DNA of 37,933 nucleotides, from the NCBI GenBank assembly GCA_002811675.1, contig PDIM01010337.1:25253-63185 (forward strand). Reading direction: 5' to 3'. The translations under genes and the position numbers were made by a program. Below, piece after piece: positions 21,401 through 29,965 of the stretch; the first letter of the stretch is position 1, and every line of letters starts with the position of its first letter. The DNA comes from Ichthyosporea sp. XGB-2017a. Lineage: Eukaryota > Opisthokonta > Ichthyosporea. The notes beneath the pieces were generated by a model, which worked only from the letters and a program-made list of their open reading frames with translations, had not been told where the DNA came from and ran no database searches.

Positions 21401-21832
21401 GTTCTTCAATACACTGTCTAATATCAAGCACCCCGAGGTAGATTGATTTACAGAGCTATCGAGTACTCCACACTCCAGTACAATAAAATCGGTAGGCCTC
21501 ATTCCCAGCATCAGCTTGCAATAGGGATTCTCACATTTCGCTAAAGTAGCCATAGGGGTAACCAGTACCCAGTCTCGTCCCCAGCAAATTCCTCTCGGGC
21601 ATAGCAATTCTTGTAAAATCAAAGTTGTTTCATCTGTGTTCAAATCAAAGCACGTGGAAAACCCTATAATGCATCGCGATGCAGATAACCTGCTTGTCGT
21701 ATTTGTGTCTACTAGGCCCTCTGAAGGAGTCCACCTGAAGTGGAAGCCTGTTTCTCTTTGGTGTGCAAGAAGAAGCAATATCAACCATGTGCACAGATAG
21801 CCGACCCTTCCCTTCGTTCTCACACACACCAT
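18476..21832 (-). CDS. MBTPS1: Membrane-bound site-1 protease (subtilisin/kexin isozyme)
   Basis: This Golgi/ER subtilase cleaves membrane transcription factors and secretory precursors in their lumenal parts, often after R-x-x-L or similar motifs. The 1118-residue single exon compares with 1052 in human. A signal peptide (about 1-30) and a prodomain come first. The catalytic residues are D207 (VRVAVFDSGV), H245 (GHGTFVCGLIAS), N335 (oxyanion hole) and S439 (SGTSMASPVVAG). SSRGMTTWE and GYGRLKPDVVTY are strong S1P-specific blocks. About 28 extra residues separate them compared with human S1P. One membrane helix (about 1060-1082) precedes a basic cytosolic tail. In plants S1P acts on stress factors and on cell-wall enzymes, so a link to the surface proteins nearby is possible but not shown. 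Confidence 0.93.
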   Translation of the reverse strand: MVCVRTKGRVGYLCTWLILLLLAHQRETGFHFRWTPSEGLVDTNTTSRLSASRCIIGFSTCFDLNTDETTLILQELLCPRGICWGRDWVLVTPMATLAKCENPYCKLMLGMRPTDFIVLECGVLDSSVNQSTSGCLILDSVLKNADEIRYVIADSPLHAPLAVRERRAPVSSISADGSQGDLVGVLGAEHLWRENIRGKGVRVAVFDSGVAENHPHFHAKGTAGVVKRKDFTEEGFKGDGDLIGHGTFVCGLIASRAPKCRGLAPEASVYMYKVFTSEQKSYTSWLLGAFNEALLDGIQVINLSVGGPDFHDYAFLSKVWEVTASGVVVVSAIGNDGPLYGTLANPGDQSDVIGIGGVTWIDSIATYSSRGMTTWEITSKSVTPSPSLSKESMRAGRSAGGKRMRLGYGRLKPDVVTYSFNLCSSASFGDNCRLMSGTSMASPVVAGAIALLISAIPKNNPVHRNPMAIKQILMASAVKLPNPMFKEDDFGKGSRAFNMFEQGQGKLNLKGAHVSLAKYTPHISLVPPYIDMTEVPYMWPFSGQPLYFGAVPKVVNVTVLNAVNEMGKISVAPIFVVEEVMGNVVAKNANKLVQIEFEYSSQLWPWSGYIALFITVTEEGEFFKGTLKGNVELTVWSKGANHSASLPMLLDIVPRPNREKRILWDQFHNLGYPSGYFPRDNLRIKTEALDRYGDHIHTNFNDMYNYLRHHGFFIEILTESFLCFDAEQYGTLLIVDSEEEFFEEERVKLAKDVQEFGLGVVIFSDWYNTHMMKAIEFFDDNTQTKFEAETGGSNIPAINDLLQPFDIAFTDMVVDGGISVEEDQEAHAGQERTSLRSEKGSFRTIVQSGTTIGKFPKGGWIGVHHLVDVVEEMVNNIPKVSVFKPILGMYQVKQNNNTSNMTNSSLPGRIAVFGDSSCLDSAGLKVDCFWLLHMLLLFSGSAIAHPSLKVSNEHVEAKLAGMMYLTDAYVDPDFKDVNRLPSTLFHKYSKVIENQNPIIYSKTSKEVCFENKNLKKKTYSGPPMPSLMKRDSWMTIGKYDNDADYDAPGKKRSTASEREESDLRLYVSALFLCTVAMLVVCRPFLHRCFKYLCRRRENVFQRKRPGHFANESQRQFLV

Positions 21833-22566
21833 TCCTTGCTAAACCATATATAACGCCACAATTTGAGACTAGCAAGGTCCAAGATTGGGGCGGAGCCAGG
21901 ACACGGATCCACGTAAATTTGACTCATCGGACACAAATCGAACAATAAAAATAATAAAAAGGACATTGAGCAAAACACCACAGTCCACACACCAAAGCCA
22001 CCGGCTACAGACTACAGTTGCCTCGTCTAACGATAGATAGGGCTGCACCACGTGATTGAGCATGTGCAACAAGGGGCAGCCAATGCACAAGTGACTAGGC
22101 TTTTATTCTGAACGAGGTGCCATGTCAAGCAACTGCTGCTCTTTATCTTCACTGAATGTTTAATTATATTTTTATTTATTTACATCTCTGGAAAACTTTC
22201 TCCATCCTCGTCTTTTCCCATTACTTGTGGTACTCTCCCTTTCCAGGAATTCCAAAAATTTGAAAGTCCTTTATGAATGGCGGCTTAACAAAGTTAATAG
22301 AGATGGCAAGAAAGTCTTTAAAGAGGGCAGTTTTAATCGCATCCCTCCTTCCAATCCTCCACTATTGCACGGCAAGCCCTTTCGTTTTCTCAAGTTTCCT
22401 AGATTCAGCTATTTACCTTCCCTTCCCAAATCAATGGGAAGAGAGTGCGCAAGCTCTGAGAAAAACAAGAAAGCGAAAGACAAGTAAGTGAGGACAGAAG
22501 GAGGGAACTTGTGGTGTGAAAAGGCGCAGAGTTGCTCCCATGCAATGCAGTACAACTGTTACATGA
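21833..22566. other. Site-1 protease promoter side
   Basis: These 734 bp lie between the 5' end of site-1 protease and the 3' end of the small secreted gene, both leftward. TTTATT at 22171-22176 is a possible polyadenylation signal for the latter. The region lacks the CGATCCA and CCAGCTG elements of the cellulose promoters. No gene was seen. Confidence 0.4.
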
Positions 22567-23106
22567 TTACAAAAGACCCGCAAAACATGCCCCTACGAGC
22601 ATAGAGAACATAAGGAATGAAGCTGGAATAAGCTTATCAGCATAGTCCGTGGCATAAGGGTCAAATGGGGGATCAAAGGCACCTTCAGTTGTGGCATTCA
22701 AGGTCATAAAATATTGATTGTCTAAAAACAATTGATAGCCAATTGATTGCGTATACAGGTGACCAACGCCCTGACTGTCGTAGGCCCACATCTCCCAATG
22801 GAAGTCTTTGGTATCGGTCACAATGCAAAATTCATAGTAGTCTTGGTAAAAAATTCCAGGGGTGACCTTGATTTGTTGCCCAAGTCCGTTTTTCAAAGAA
22901 AACGACAAAGGAATCTTCACGTCGTTCTTGAACCCAACCTTCATACCTGCGGCGTACTGTGGATATCCAGGACATATAGTAGTCACAGATCGGGGTTCTC
23001 TTTCTTCTACCTCTGCCCCCAGTGCACCCGACCCGCTCAACAAAAGTAATGTAGAGGCAAAAAGTGCCAATGCAAACCCTTGTGAATATAGTTTTGATTG
23101 AAACAT
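22567..23106 (-). CDS. Small secreted protein with a C-terminal anchor signal, family unknown
   Basis: I do not recognise this 179-residue protein. Residues 1-30 form a clear signal peptide. The mature part has two cysteines (C45, C94), likely a disulfide, an aromatic-rich centre (FYQDYYEF, FHWEMWAYD) and one N-x-T site (NATT, about 137). It ends in an uninterrupted hydrophobic segment (about 159-179) with no cytosolic tail, the usual pattern of a GPI-anchor signal. The ATG at 23106 is the first in frame. It is divergent from cellulose synthase 2 across a promoter that carries the shared elements, so a role at the cell wall is plausible but unproven. It looks real because the frame is open, has signals at both ends and reads as a compact domain. 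Confidence 0.7.
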   Translation of the reverse strand: MFQSKLYSQGFALALFASTLLLLSGSGALGAEVEEREPRSVTTICPGYPQYAAGMKVGFKNDVKIPLSFSLKNGLGQQIKVTPGIFYQDYYEFCIVTDTKDFHWEMWAYDSQGVGHLYTQSIGYQLFLDNQYFMTLNATTEGAFDPPFDPYATDYADKLIPASFLMFSMLVGACFAGLL

Positions 23107-24383
23107 AGTTTGCAAAATTTAGAAGACAGAATCAGCGAAAGAAATAACTGTATGCTTTCTCTGCAATGATAGAGCAGAAGAACAATAACTTAAAGAATAC
23201 AAAAAGCAGGCAACAATCCACACAACAGATTAAAATCAGCCGTATGAAATCTCAACAGAAGAAAGCAGATTACCGTCTTTGACAGGACTTTTATCCACGG
23301 AGGAGTGCAGTGGAAGACTCATATAGCTAGGCCGATAATTGGGATAGAGGGAAGGGGGGAGAAAGAAGGGACTGGATGATGGGAGTAAGTCCCCACGCTG
23401 GCACAGGCATGTAGCGGTAGCCCACAACATGTCATGGATACGCCAGTTTGAATCGAGTCCGTCCCGCGATGCCCTGCAGCATATTTCCCATTCATTCAGT
23501 ACATATAAACACTGATGCTATGTCCCAATGAGTAATCGAGTCAAGGGGACCTCGATCTTGGGGAGGCCTCCACAATTCAATGGCGTCAGTGGAATAGTTT
23601 GAGACGGACAGGCCAGCTGGTCTGGAAGGGTGGTGAGGGTTATGGCAGGAGGCGTGTGGTGCACCCTGGATTAGGACTTATGTTCCTTCCCCTCTTACCT
23701 TAACCCCCCAGCTGGCCCCTAATTGCAGTGTACTCCTCATCATGTTTGTGTGGTTCAAGCCCCGATCCAAATGAAAGCGATGCAACTCCCTTATTATTAT
23801 TATGTAATTTAATTTTAAAGATGGCAATCCCTTATTTATCTGTTGGCTCTTTATTCGCGGGGCTGCTATTACAGCAATTTTAAGGGAACAACTATTGGCA
23901 AAAACCAACTTAACTTGAGACGGCCCAAGTAAATAATAGCTGTACGAGACCGTCCACCCGCGCATTTGATGTGGAAAAAAAACCACGAACTACAAGGGGA
24001 ATTCCGCATGAGAGCAATGGACTACGGATAACGGAATGCATGGAGGAAGAAATTGGTAGTGCAATTATGCTCATTCGGAGTCCAACCCGGGCCCCGGGGC
24101 CGGCCACAGGGGAGCACAAAAGTACGAATGGAGTTGCACACTTGGATAGTTATAAGGGCCCGCAAAGTGTTGTGTTTGCTTACCAAGAGTTTGTTAGTGA
24201 GCTTTTTCATGTTTCTTGGAGAGATTTGTTTCGTTTGGATTTATTTATTTACTTGCTGAGATCTGAAGAGAATCAAACAACCTTTTTTATTCGCCTTGTG
24301 TGTGTGCTTCCTAGGCCCTTAATTTTTACTCATTATTTATTTAACTTTAGCCAAAAGAAGGGAATAGTAATACCATTTAAATC
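23107..24383. promoter_or_regulatory. Bidirectional promoter region of the small secreted gene and cellulose synthase 2
   Basis: These 1.28 kb contain no credible gene. CCCGATCCA lies at 23761-23769. CCAGCTGG lies at 23613-23620 and 23708-23715, the second within CCCAGCTGGCCCC. These match the elements in the other two cellulose-block promoters. The last 200 bp before the synthase are AT-rich. Confidence 0.5.
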
Positions 24384-26741
24384 ATGGGAAAGTACCTTGT
24401 ACGAGACGATAGTGTCAATTCTGATTGCGATGTTACTGAAGAGGAGGAGTTATTAGACTCCCTGAACTCTGATCCTGCAGTGGTCACTGCGGACCGTATG
24501 CCTATCAAGATTGTTTACAACGATCCGGATCATAATTGCCATTGGTTCAAAAAGGCTGACCCAAAGAGAATCTTTGTCTCAAGGCTTCTGGCTTACGTGC
24601 ATATTGCTGCCGCTACATTATACTTGTGGTATCGTGCATCTCATACCATTGGTATCTCCCCTGATATATCGTGGCATCATTTGATGTACCAAATTGTCTT
24701 CTACATTGCTGAAGTCCTGTCATTTGTAACATTCTTTTTTGTTCTTGTTGAAAGATGGGCACCCATTGAGCGCGACTGTGTTGACTTCTATGATATTACT
24801 CCTGCAATTCCGCGTGAGCAGTGGCCAACTGTATGTGTGTTTGTACCGTGCTATAATGAAGAAGTAGACCTCGTCCGTGATACTGTTGTCGCTGCTAGCA
24901 ATATGGAATATCCCCGTGAATTTTTTGAAGTGTATCTTCTTGATGATGGTAATGATGAAGAAAAGGAAGATATGATTAATGCGCTTGGCATTCCGAACGT
25001 GTACTATATGACTCGTCCTGATAACAGCCATGCAAAGGCTGGTAATATCAACCATGCGTTGTCCCAGACTGATTCTGATTTGGTTGTTATCTTTGATGCT
25101 GATTTCATTCCTCATCCTATGTATTTGCAAAGAACCTTGCCTTACTATTTCAATTATGATATTATCAGTAACAAGATGGCTTGGAATGAGCGCCTTGGGT
25201 TTGTGCAGGCTCCCCAGTACTTCCGTAATGTCAATCAAATTGAAGATCCTTTCGATATCCGCTCAACCTTTTTCTTTGAATGGATTATACCTGGAAGAGA
25301 TGGATCAAACTCTACTCCTTGTGTAGGTACCAACTTCATTGCAAATCGCTCAGCCATGGAGGACATTAATGGAATGCCCACAAAGTCTATCACCGAAGAT
25401 GTGTATATGAGCATGCTGATGCAAGCAAAAGGATATATGGGATGGTATACCAAGGAGTATCTCTGTGTAGGAATGGCCCCCGAAACACTGGCAGGTGTAT
25501 TTCGCCAACGTTCTCGATGGGTAAAAGGAATGTATATGATCATGTTCAACAAAGATAACCCATTGTTACTCCCTGGGCTCAATTGGTTGCAGAGGCTCAG
25601 CTACTTTGGCGGTGGATGGAATTACGGAATGTCTATGGTGACTTTGTTTTTTATGATATCTTTGCCAGTGTTTATGGTGTTCGGTATCCCACCTATGGAT
25701 CTTCCGGACTATCAGAATTTTGTATACTTCTTTGTTCCGTTCCAGGGCTCCATTCTATTGTATCAAATGGTCATTCAATTCCCTGACACTGCGAATTATA
25801 CTTCTGCACTCTCTGGTGTAATGTTTTCTCAGATTTTCACTTATTATACGATCAAAAACTTGTTTGTTGTATTGTTCAATGTGAAGCTATCGTTTAAAGT
25901 CACTCTGAAAAAATCTCGCGGTGCCAAAGCGGTTCGCAAGGCACCAGTTTTGCCTACTCATACTACTGGCAATGAGGGTCCTATGGAAGAGGGTCCTATG
26001 GAGGAAGAGGATGATAGCCTAGATGTTATTGACGGTGATGACTTCTTTCAAAGCAAGGAAAATGGTACTGCTGAAGGCAATGGCAGTGCCTCTGAAACTG
26101 CACCTCAGTCCCAAGACTTGCGACCGGAAGCTGACGGTGTTGTGAAAGAAGAATTCTTGCAGTATCCTACGAACGACCGAAAGGGCAAACGCCCTTCTAA
26201 TGCCGGGTTCTTGGACGATTCGCAATCCGATAGCAGTAGAAATAATAGCATGAATGAGAGTGGGGAGGATTTTTATTCTATGAATGAGGAAGCCGTTGAA
26301 AATGTAACCAAGAAAGTTCACTTCAGAGCGAGTCAGGTTGGGGGCCTTGATAACTTGGATGATGAGGAAGAGTATGAGGAAGAAGAGGTGGAATATGATT
26401 GGTCTGATAGGTACAACAACTTGACAAAGGTGTGGTTCAATATAATCATTTTGCTGATGCTTTCATTCTCAGTCATCTATGGCCTTGCCAACCCCATTGT
26501 ACTTTACACTGCGGACGGCAATGTGTCTCAAACTGGTCCTCTTCTTTTGACTATTGCTGTGTGCCTGGCATTTTATTACACAGTTCCTCAAGTGTGTGCT
26601 GTGGTTGCGGCTCTCCATATTGCCGACTATCGCAAACCAGTTCCTTTCTGGGTCGACTACCTTCATAACACTCAGCACTTTGCACTCTGGTGTGCTACCA
26701 TTCTCATTATTTACCAAGGTCTTTTTATTTACAGTTACTAA
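24384..26741 (+). CDS. Cellulose synthase 2 with acidic insertion after the gating loop
   Basis: This second BcsA-type GT2 cellulose synthase has 785 residues in one exon and is a clear paralogue of synthase 1. Catalytic motifs are intact: D187-D188-G, D238-A-D240, T337-E-D339 and Q375-R-S-R-W379. The gating-loop motif F504-K-V-T-x-K509 is followed at once by a hydrophilic insertion of about 160 residues (about 511-685) that synthase 1 lacks. The insertion is rich in Glu, Asp and Ser, has no obvious fold and contains a 15-bp tandem duplication. The final three membrane helices then resume with the same FSVIYGLANP block as synthase 1. No PilZ domain is seen. The N-terminal acidic tail is short. 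AATAAA at 26812 ends the transcript. The two isoforms may form a mixed complex, or serve different life stages. Confidence 0.93.
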   Translation: MGKYLVRDDSVNSDCDVTEEEELLDSLNSDPAVVTADRMPIKIVYNDPDHNCHWFKKADPKRIFVSRLLAYVHIAAATLYLWYRASHTIGISPDISWHHLMYQIVFYIAEVLSFVTFFFVLVERWAPIERDCVDFYDITPAIPREQWPTVCVFVPCYNEEVDLVRDTVVAASNMEYPREFFEVYLLDDGNDEEKEDMINALGIPNVYYMTRPDNSHAKAGNINHALSQTDSDLVVIFDADFIPHPMYLQRTLPYYFNYDIISNKMAWNERLGFVQAPQYFRNVNQIEDPFDIRSTFFFEWIIPGRDGSNSTPCVGTNFIANRSAMEDINGMPTKSITEDVYMSMLMQAKGYMGWYTKEYLCVGMAPETLAGVFRQRSRWVKGMYMIMFNKDNPLLLPGLNWLQRLSYFGGGWNYGMSMVTLFFMISLPVFMVFGIPPMDLPDYQNFVYFFVPFQGSILLYQMVIQFPDTANYTSALSGVMFSQIFTYYTIKNLFVVLFNVKLSFKVTLKKSRGAKAVRKAPVLPTHTTGNEGPMEEGPMEEEDDSLDVIDGDDFFQSKENGTAEGNGSASETAPQSQDLRPEADGVVKEEFLQYPTNDRKGKRPSNAGFLDDSQSDSSRNNSMNESGEDFYSMNEEAVENVTKKVHFRASQVGGLDNLDDEEEYEEEEVEYDWSDRYNNLTKVWFNIIILLMLSFSVIYGLANPIVLYTADGNVSQTGPLLLTIAVCLAFYYTVPQVCAVVAALHIADYRKPVPFWVDYLHNTQHFALWCATILIIYQGLFIYSY
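25974..26003 (+). repeat. 15-bp coding tandem duplication in cellulose synthase 2
   Basis: GAGGGTCCTATGGAA at 25974-25988 is followed directly by GAGGGTCCTATGGAG. The two differ only in the last base. They encode two copies of EGPME inside the acidic insertion, which suggests that the insertion tolerates length change. Confidence 0.9.
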
Positions 26742-27189
26742 GCCTAATTGTAAAAAAAAAAGTATCGCAAAGAAAGAAACATCTTCATTGTTATGTTGTA
26801 CATATTTCCTAAATAAACCAAAAAAATGTAAAAAGTGAAAAAAAAAGTAACTGAAACAAAATTCTTCTGAAATGAGACTGACCAAGCGTGGATGTGTAGG
26901 CCAGGGGGGGTTGGTACAGGCTTCATTCGTCTCCAGCAACCTTTCCGCAAGGGGTGAGGCAACAGCGAAAGTCAATTCAATGCTACGCACCACCAAGGCA
27001 TAAGAGATTTAAATTAGGGAGAAATTGTATGTGCCTTTTATAACATCAGTGATGTAGTAAAGAACGCACTCTTCACTTGTTCAAATTCAGAATACAGCAC
27101 GAGCAATACATATTACAGTTAAATGGTTATATTTATTTAGATGTGGTAAGTAGTAGCGCAATATTAACAAAAACCGGTGGTACCCTCAC
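26742..27189. other. Convergent 3' region between cellulose synthase 2 and ECT2
   Basis: AATAAA at 26812-26817 serves the synthase, and TTTATT at 27132-27137 serves the leftward ECT2 gene. The sequence between is AT-rich with short A runs. An antisense frame here overlaps the synthase 3' end and is not credible. Confidence 0.5.
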
Positions 27190-29043
27190 TTAACAAGAGC
27201 CTGTTTCACTAAAGCAGACATCCTGCATAAGAGTGCAAACATCGTCCAAGGAGTTGTTTTGGGGGTTACAGAGAACGTCCACACCATCTTCAATGTACGT
27301 GAGTTGAATGGCAGGGTATGTTCCGATAGCAAGTAGGACATTGGAAGACACTGTAGCAGTAAATTTACTTTGCTTATCAATGAGCTTTGCACCACAGCAA
27401 GCCGCGATCGGCCTTTGAGTATCACATGTATTTGTTTTTGTCGAGTCACCAATTGGTACTAGGTCTACGCCAACAGTGCCCTGAGACTTTCCGTCTTTCC
27501 GAAAATACTTCTTCGGTTCAGTCATAATGTCATCATGCGATATCTGAAGAAGTGGCATTTGGTTACCAGCAAGACAGGTCACAGGAGCAGTTGAGTTCTG
27601 ACTTGTTTTGGTAACGAAGCTGACTCTTTTGTCTGAAAGCACAGTGGGGCTCCATCGGGAAAATGAAATGTCTTTAATACTTTCACCAAAAAGACCATCG
27701 GCTTTCAACCCAATATTTCCCTGATTCATTTTGATTACAAAATTGTCTGAATCATAGAAATTTTTGTACTCTGTAACAGTTATCCAATTAGCAACACCAG
27801 GCCCCGTTGAACCACCCGATGATGCAGTGGTACCAGAAAGAACAACAATGTTATTGAAATATTCAGGGACGCTATTGGTTTTCTTGGAGTCCGGTCCAAC
27901 CATGTGAAGGACATATTCCAAATTACTAAAGTAGTGCGAAAAAAATCCGTTGATATTTCTGTACAAGGTTGTACTGTCAGGATATGCTAAAAATATGTCA
28001 CTGTCTTCTAAATGCCCAGATCCTAAATCTTTTGAGGTAATACTGGAGACCGTGTTTCCACCCTTTGTGGTGCTGTTACCATCCGAAGACGCATCAAAAT
28101 CAGGTGCAAATATGGTAATCTTTGAATCAGGGAATGACACTTCGCCTTTCGAGATTTGGAAATTCACAATCTCAACGACACCAATCTTTACATGAATATT
28201 CTTATTAACACCATCCTCAAAGTTTACAGAGTACGAAGATGATTGAGGGTCAAGGACATAAAGATCCATTGTCCAAACTTCTCCTGCATTTGTTTTAGAC
28301 CCCACAGCAACGGCACTATCACTTACAACTGTCACATTTGCAGTTAAAGCCATTTCTTTGTTGTTCGCCTCGTTGATATTAATATCATTCAAGAAAAATT
28401 TAAGAGAAGATGAAGAAGCAGAAGGAAAAAAGTACTGAGATGCCAACTTGTAGAAATATGCCTGTTTTTTCTTCTCTGAATTTCTAGTAACTGGAAGCTT
28501 TCCACCAAACGTCAGCGCTTTGGCTTCCACATTATTATCCATGGGAAAAACATTCGATAGGATAGCCTGCATCAATTCGGGACTTGTCACAGTAACAACA
28601 ACATCGTCAAGCTGAAGTGTTGACTTTGTGTTTCCTTTAGCAGTAAATTCAGCCGGTAATAGAAAATAGCCAGCCTCATTACCTTCCAGAAGTAAGTTAA
28701 TCTTTCCATCTTTGGCAAACTGAACATTTTCAGGGCCATTGTTGTACGCTTGCATCGTTGCCTTCATTTCCATTTGACTATCTGAGGGATTCACAAAGAT
28801 AATATCCTCAAATACAATACTGACAGAATCTACATAATGGTGGCCAATATTTTCATCCAAAGCAATCCACACCAAAGGAGATATAATTGATACAATAAGA
28901 CTGTACAAAAAAAAGGTGAACACGGGACCTTTGGTAAATTTAGAGATTGTGCTATAATGAGAAGAGATTACTTGAGGTCTGGGTGCAACTTCTCCCAGCC
29001 ATTTGTAGCGACGGCTAACAACTTCTTCTTCTGACGACCCCAT
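27190..29043 (-). CDS. ECT2: type II membrane protein with DUF3712/Tag1-like ectodomain
   Basis: This 617-residue protein belongs to the same family as ECT1 and the N-terminal half of the GH9 protein. A short cytosolic N-terminus precedes a membrane helix (about 41-62, with SPLVWIALDE at its end, like APIVWVELSK in ECT1). The ectodomain has LEA14/DUF3712-like beta-sandwich stretches and several N-x-S/T sites. The C-terminal cysteine module has C540-D-x2-R-P-x-AA-C549-C550, nearly identical to the GH9 protein. The function is unknown; the location suggests an extracellular role in the cellulose system. The start is the ATG at 29043, because the codon before it is GTG. It is convergent with cellulose synthase 2 and divergent from the GH9 fusion. 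Confidence 0.74.
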   Translation of the reverse strand: MGSSEEEVVSRRYKWLGEVAPRPQVISSHYSTISKFTKGPVFTFFLYSLIVSIISPLVWIALDENIGHHYVDSVSIVFEDIIFVNPSDSQMEMKATMQAYNNGPENVQFAKDGKINLLLEGNEAGYFLLPAEFTAKGNTKSTLQLDDVVVTVTSPELMQAILSNVFPMDNNVEAKALTFGGKLPVTRNSEKKKQAYFYKLASQYFFPSASSSSLKFFLNDININEANNKEMALTANVTVVSDSAVAVGSKTNAGEVWTMDLYVLDPQSSSYSVNFEDGVNKNIHVKIGVVEIVNFQISKGEVSFPDSKITIFAPDFDASSDGNSTTKGGNTVSSITSKDLGSGHLEDSDIFLAYPDSTTLYRNINGFFSHYFSNLEYVLHMVGPDSKKTNSVPEYFNNIVVLSGTTASSGGSTGPGVANWITVTEYKNFYDSDNFVIKMNQGNIGLKADGLFGESIKDISFSRWSPTVLSDKRVSFVTKTSQNSTAPVTCLAGNQMPLLQISHDDIMTEPKKYFRKDGKSQGTVGVDLVPIGDSTKTNTCDTQRPIAACCGAKLIDKQSKFTATVSSNVLLAIGTYPAIQLTYIEDGVDVLCNPQNNSLDDVCTLMQDVCFSETGSC

Positions 29044-29965
29044 CACTGATAAACAGGAAGCAAATAACTACTATAAAACTTTTAATGAAAAGATGCACAA
29101 CCAAAAAAGCAGATCAGACAAAACACTCAAATCTTTTACAGAGAGCTGCAAACTGACGGACTCGAACGAAACGGGGCCGGCGTACGCGAAGAAGCTTATA
29201 GCTGTTTAAGATATGACAAAGAAAGAGAGCAACGAATTCACTGTCGACAATGCAACTATATATATTATATATATATAAGATGGCGGATGAATGAAATTAG
29301 TGGGCAGTTAAAATATGCACAGACATGCGGAGAGAGGGGGCCTTGTCGTACTCGATCCATTGAGTCACCAGTACCCCTAGCTCTCCCTTAAATTAAAGGG
29401 GTGTTGTGTTTGTGCACATAAAGCCCAGCTGCTCCCCTAATAGAGGACGCTGCGGTTACGGCACATGAACTGAAACAATTGCACCGGGCGGGGCCCGATC
29501 CATGTAATGATGATTGCAGGCCATGGCCAGCTGATGCGGGTGCAGCAGTACTCGATCCATGGTGTAATTCCGCGGCTAATTAATCTGTAATAGTAGCGCA
29601 GGAATGAACTGTGTTCCCTTCCCGTGTGGCCTGTGGGAGGGGACCGTGTCATTGTGGGTTATGTAGCGGATAATAAGGGAGGATCTGTAGCCCTTGTCCA
29701 CTATATATCCCCACTTCTCAGCAGTACCCTCCCTTCATTGAGTTTTGCTTTCCAATGGTTGCTTCCAGAATCAAGATTGGGAACAGGTAGAGCTTAGATT
29801 TATTGTTTTTTTTTTATATATTTTATTTTTCTTTTGTAGACAAAGAGATACTTCCTTTGAACTCTTTGATTTTCTTATAGCTGTGAGTAGCTGATTAGAC
29901 ACATACATATCAGTGTAGAGCTAGCTGGATTTATTTACCTTGCTTGGGCTGTGATATCAGTAGAC
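29044..29965. promoter_or_regulatory. Bidirectional promoter region of ECT2 and the GH9 fusion
   Basis: These 0.92 kb have the densest set of the shared elements: GTACTCGATCCAT at 29348-29360 and again exactly 200 bp later at 29548-29560, CCCGATCCAT at 29494-29503, and CCAGCTG at 29425-29431 and 29527-29533. A (TA)n stretch at about 29256-29278 may act as a TATA region for the leftward gene. No gene was seen. Confidence 0.55.
29348..29560 (+). promoter_or_regulatory. GTACTCGATCCAT direct repeat, 200-bp period
   Basis: Two identical 13-mers start at 29348 and 29548, with a related CCCGATCCAT at 29494 between them. Two exact 13-mers in 0.9 kb are unlikely by chance, and the core recurs in the other two divergent promoters. 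Confidence 0.5.

Noticed and set aside
23971-24456. 161-codon frame overlapping the start of cellulose synthase 2
   Set aside because: Ends inside the synthase in another frame and shows no domain; most of it is 5' UTR or promoter.
13363-26741. PilZ (c-di-GMP-binding) domain in the synthases
   Set aside because: Both proteins end within a few residues of the last membrane helix, and no RxxxR...D/NxSxxG pattern is present in the loops.
26469-26996. 175-codon antisense frame at the synthase 2 3' end
   Set aside because: Mostly a shadow of the synthase coding strand; no family resemblance.
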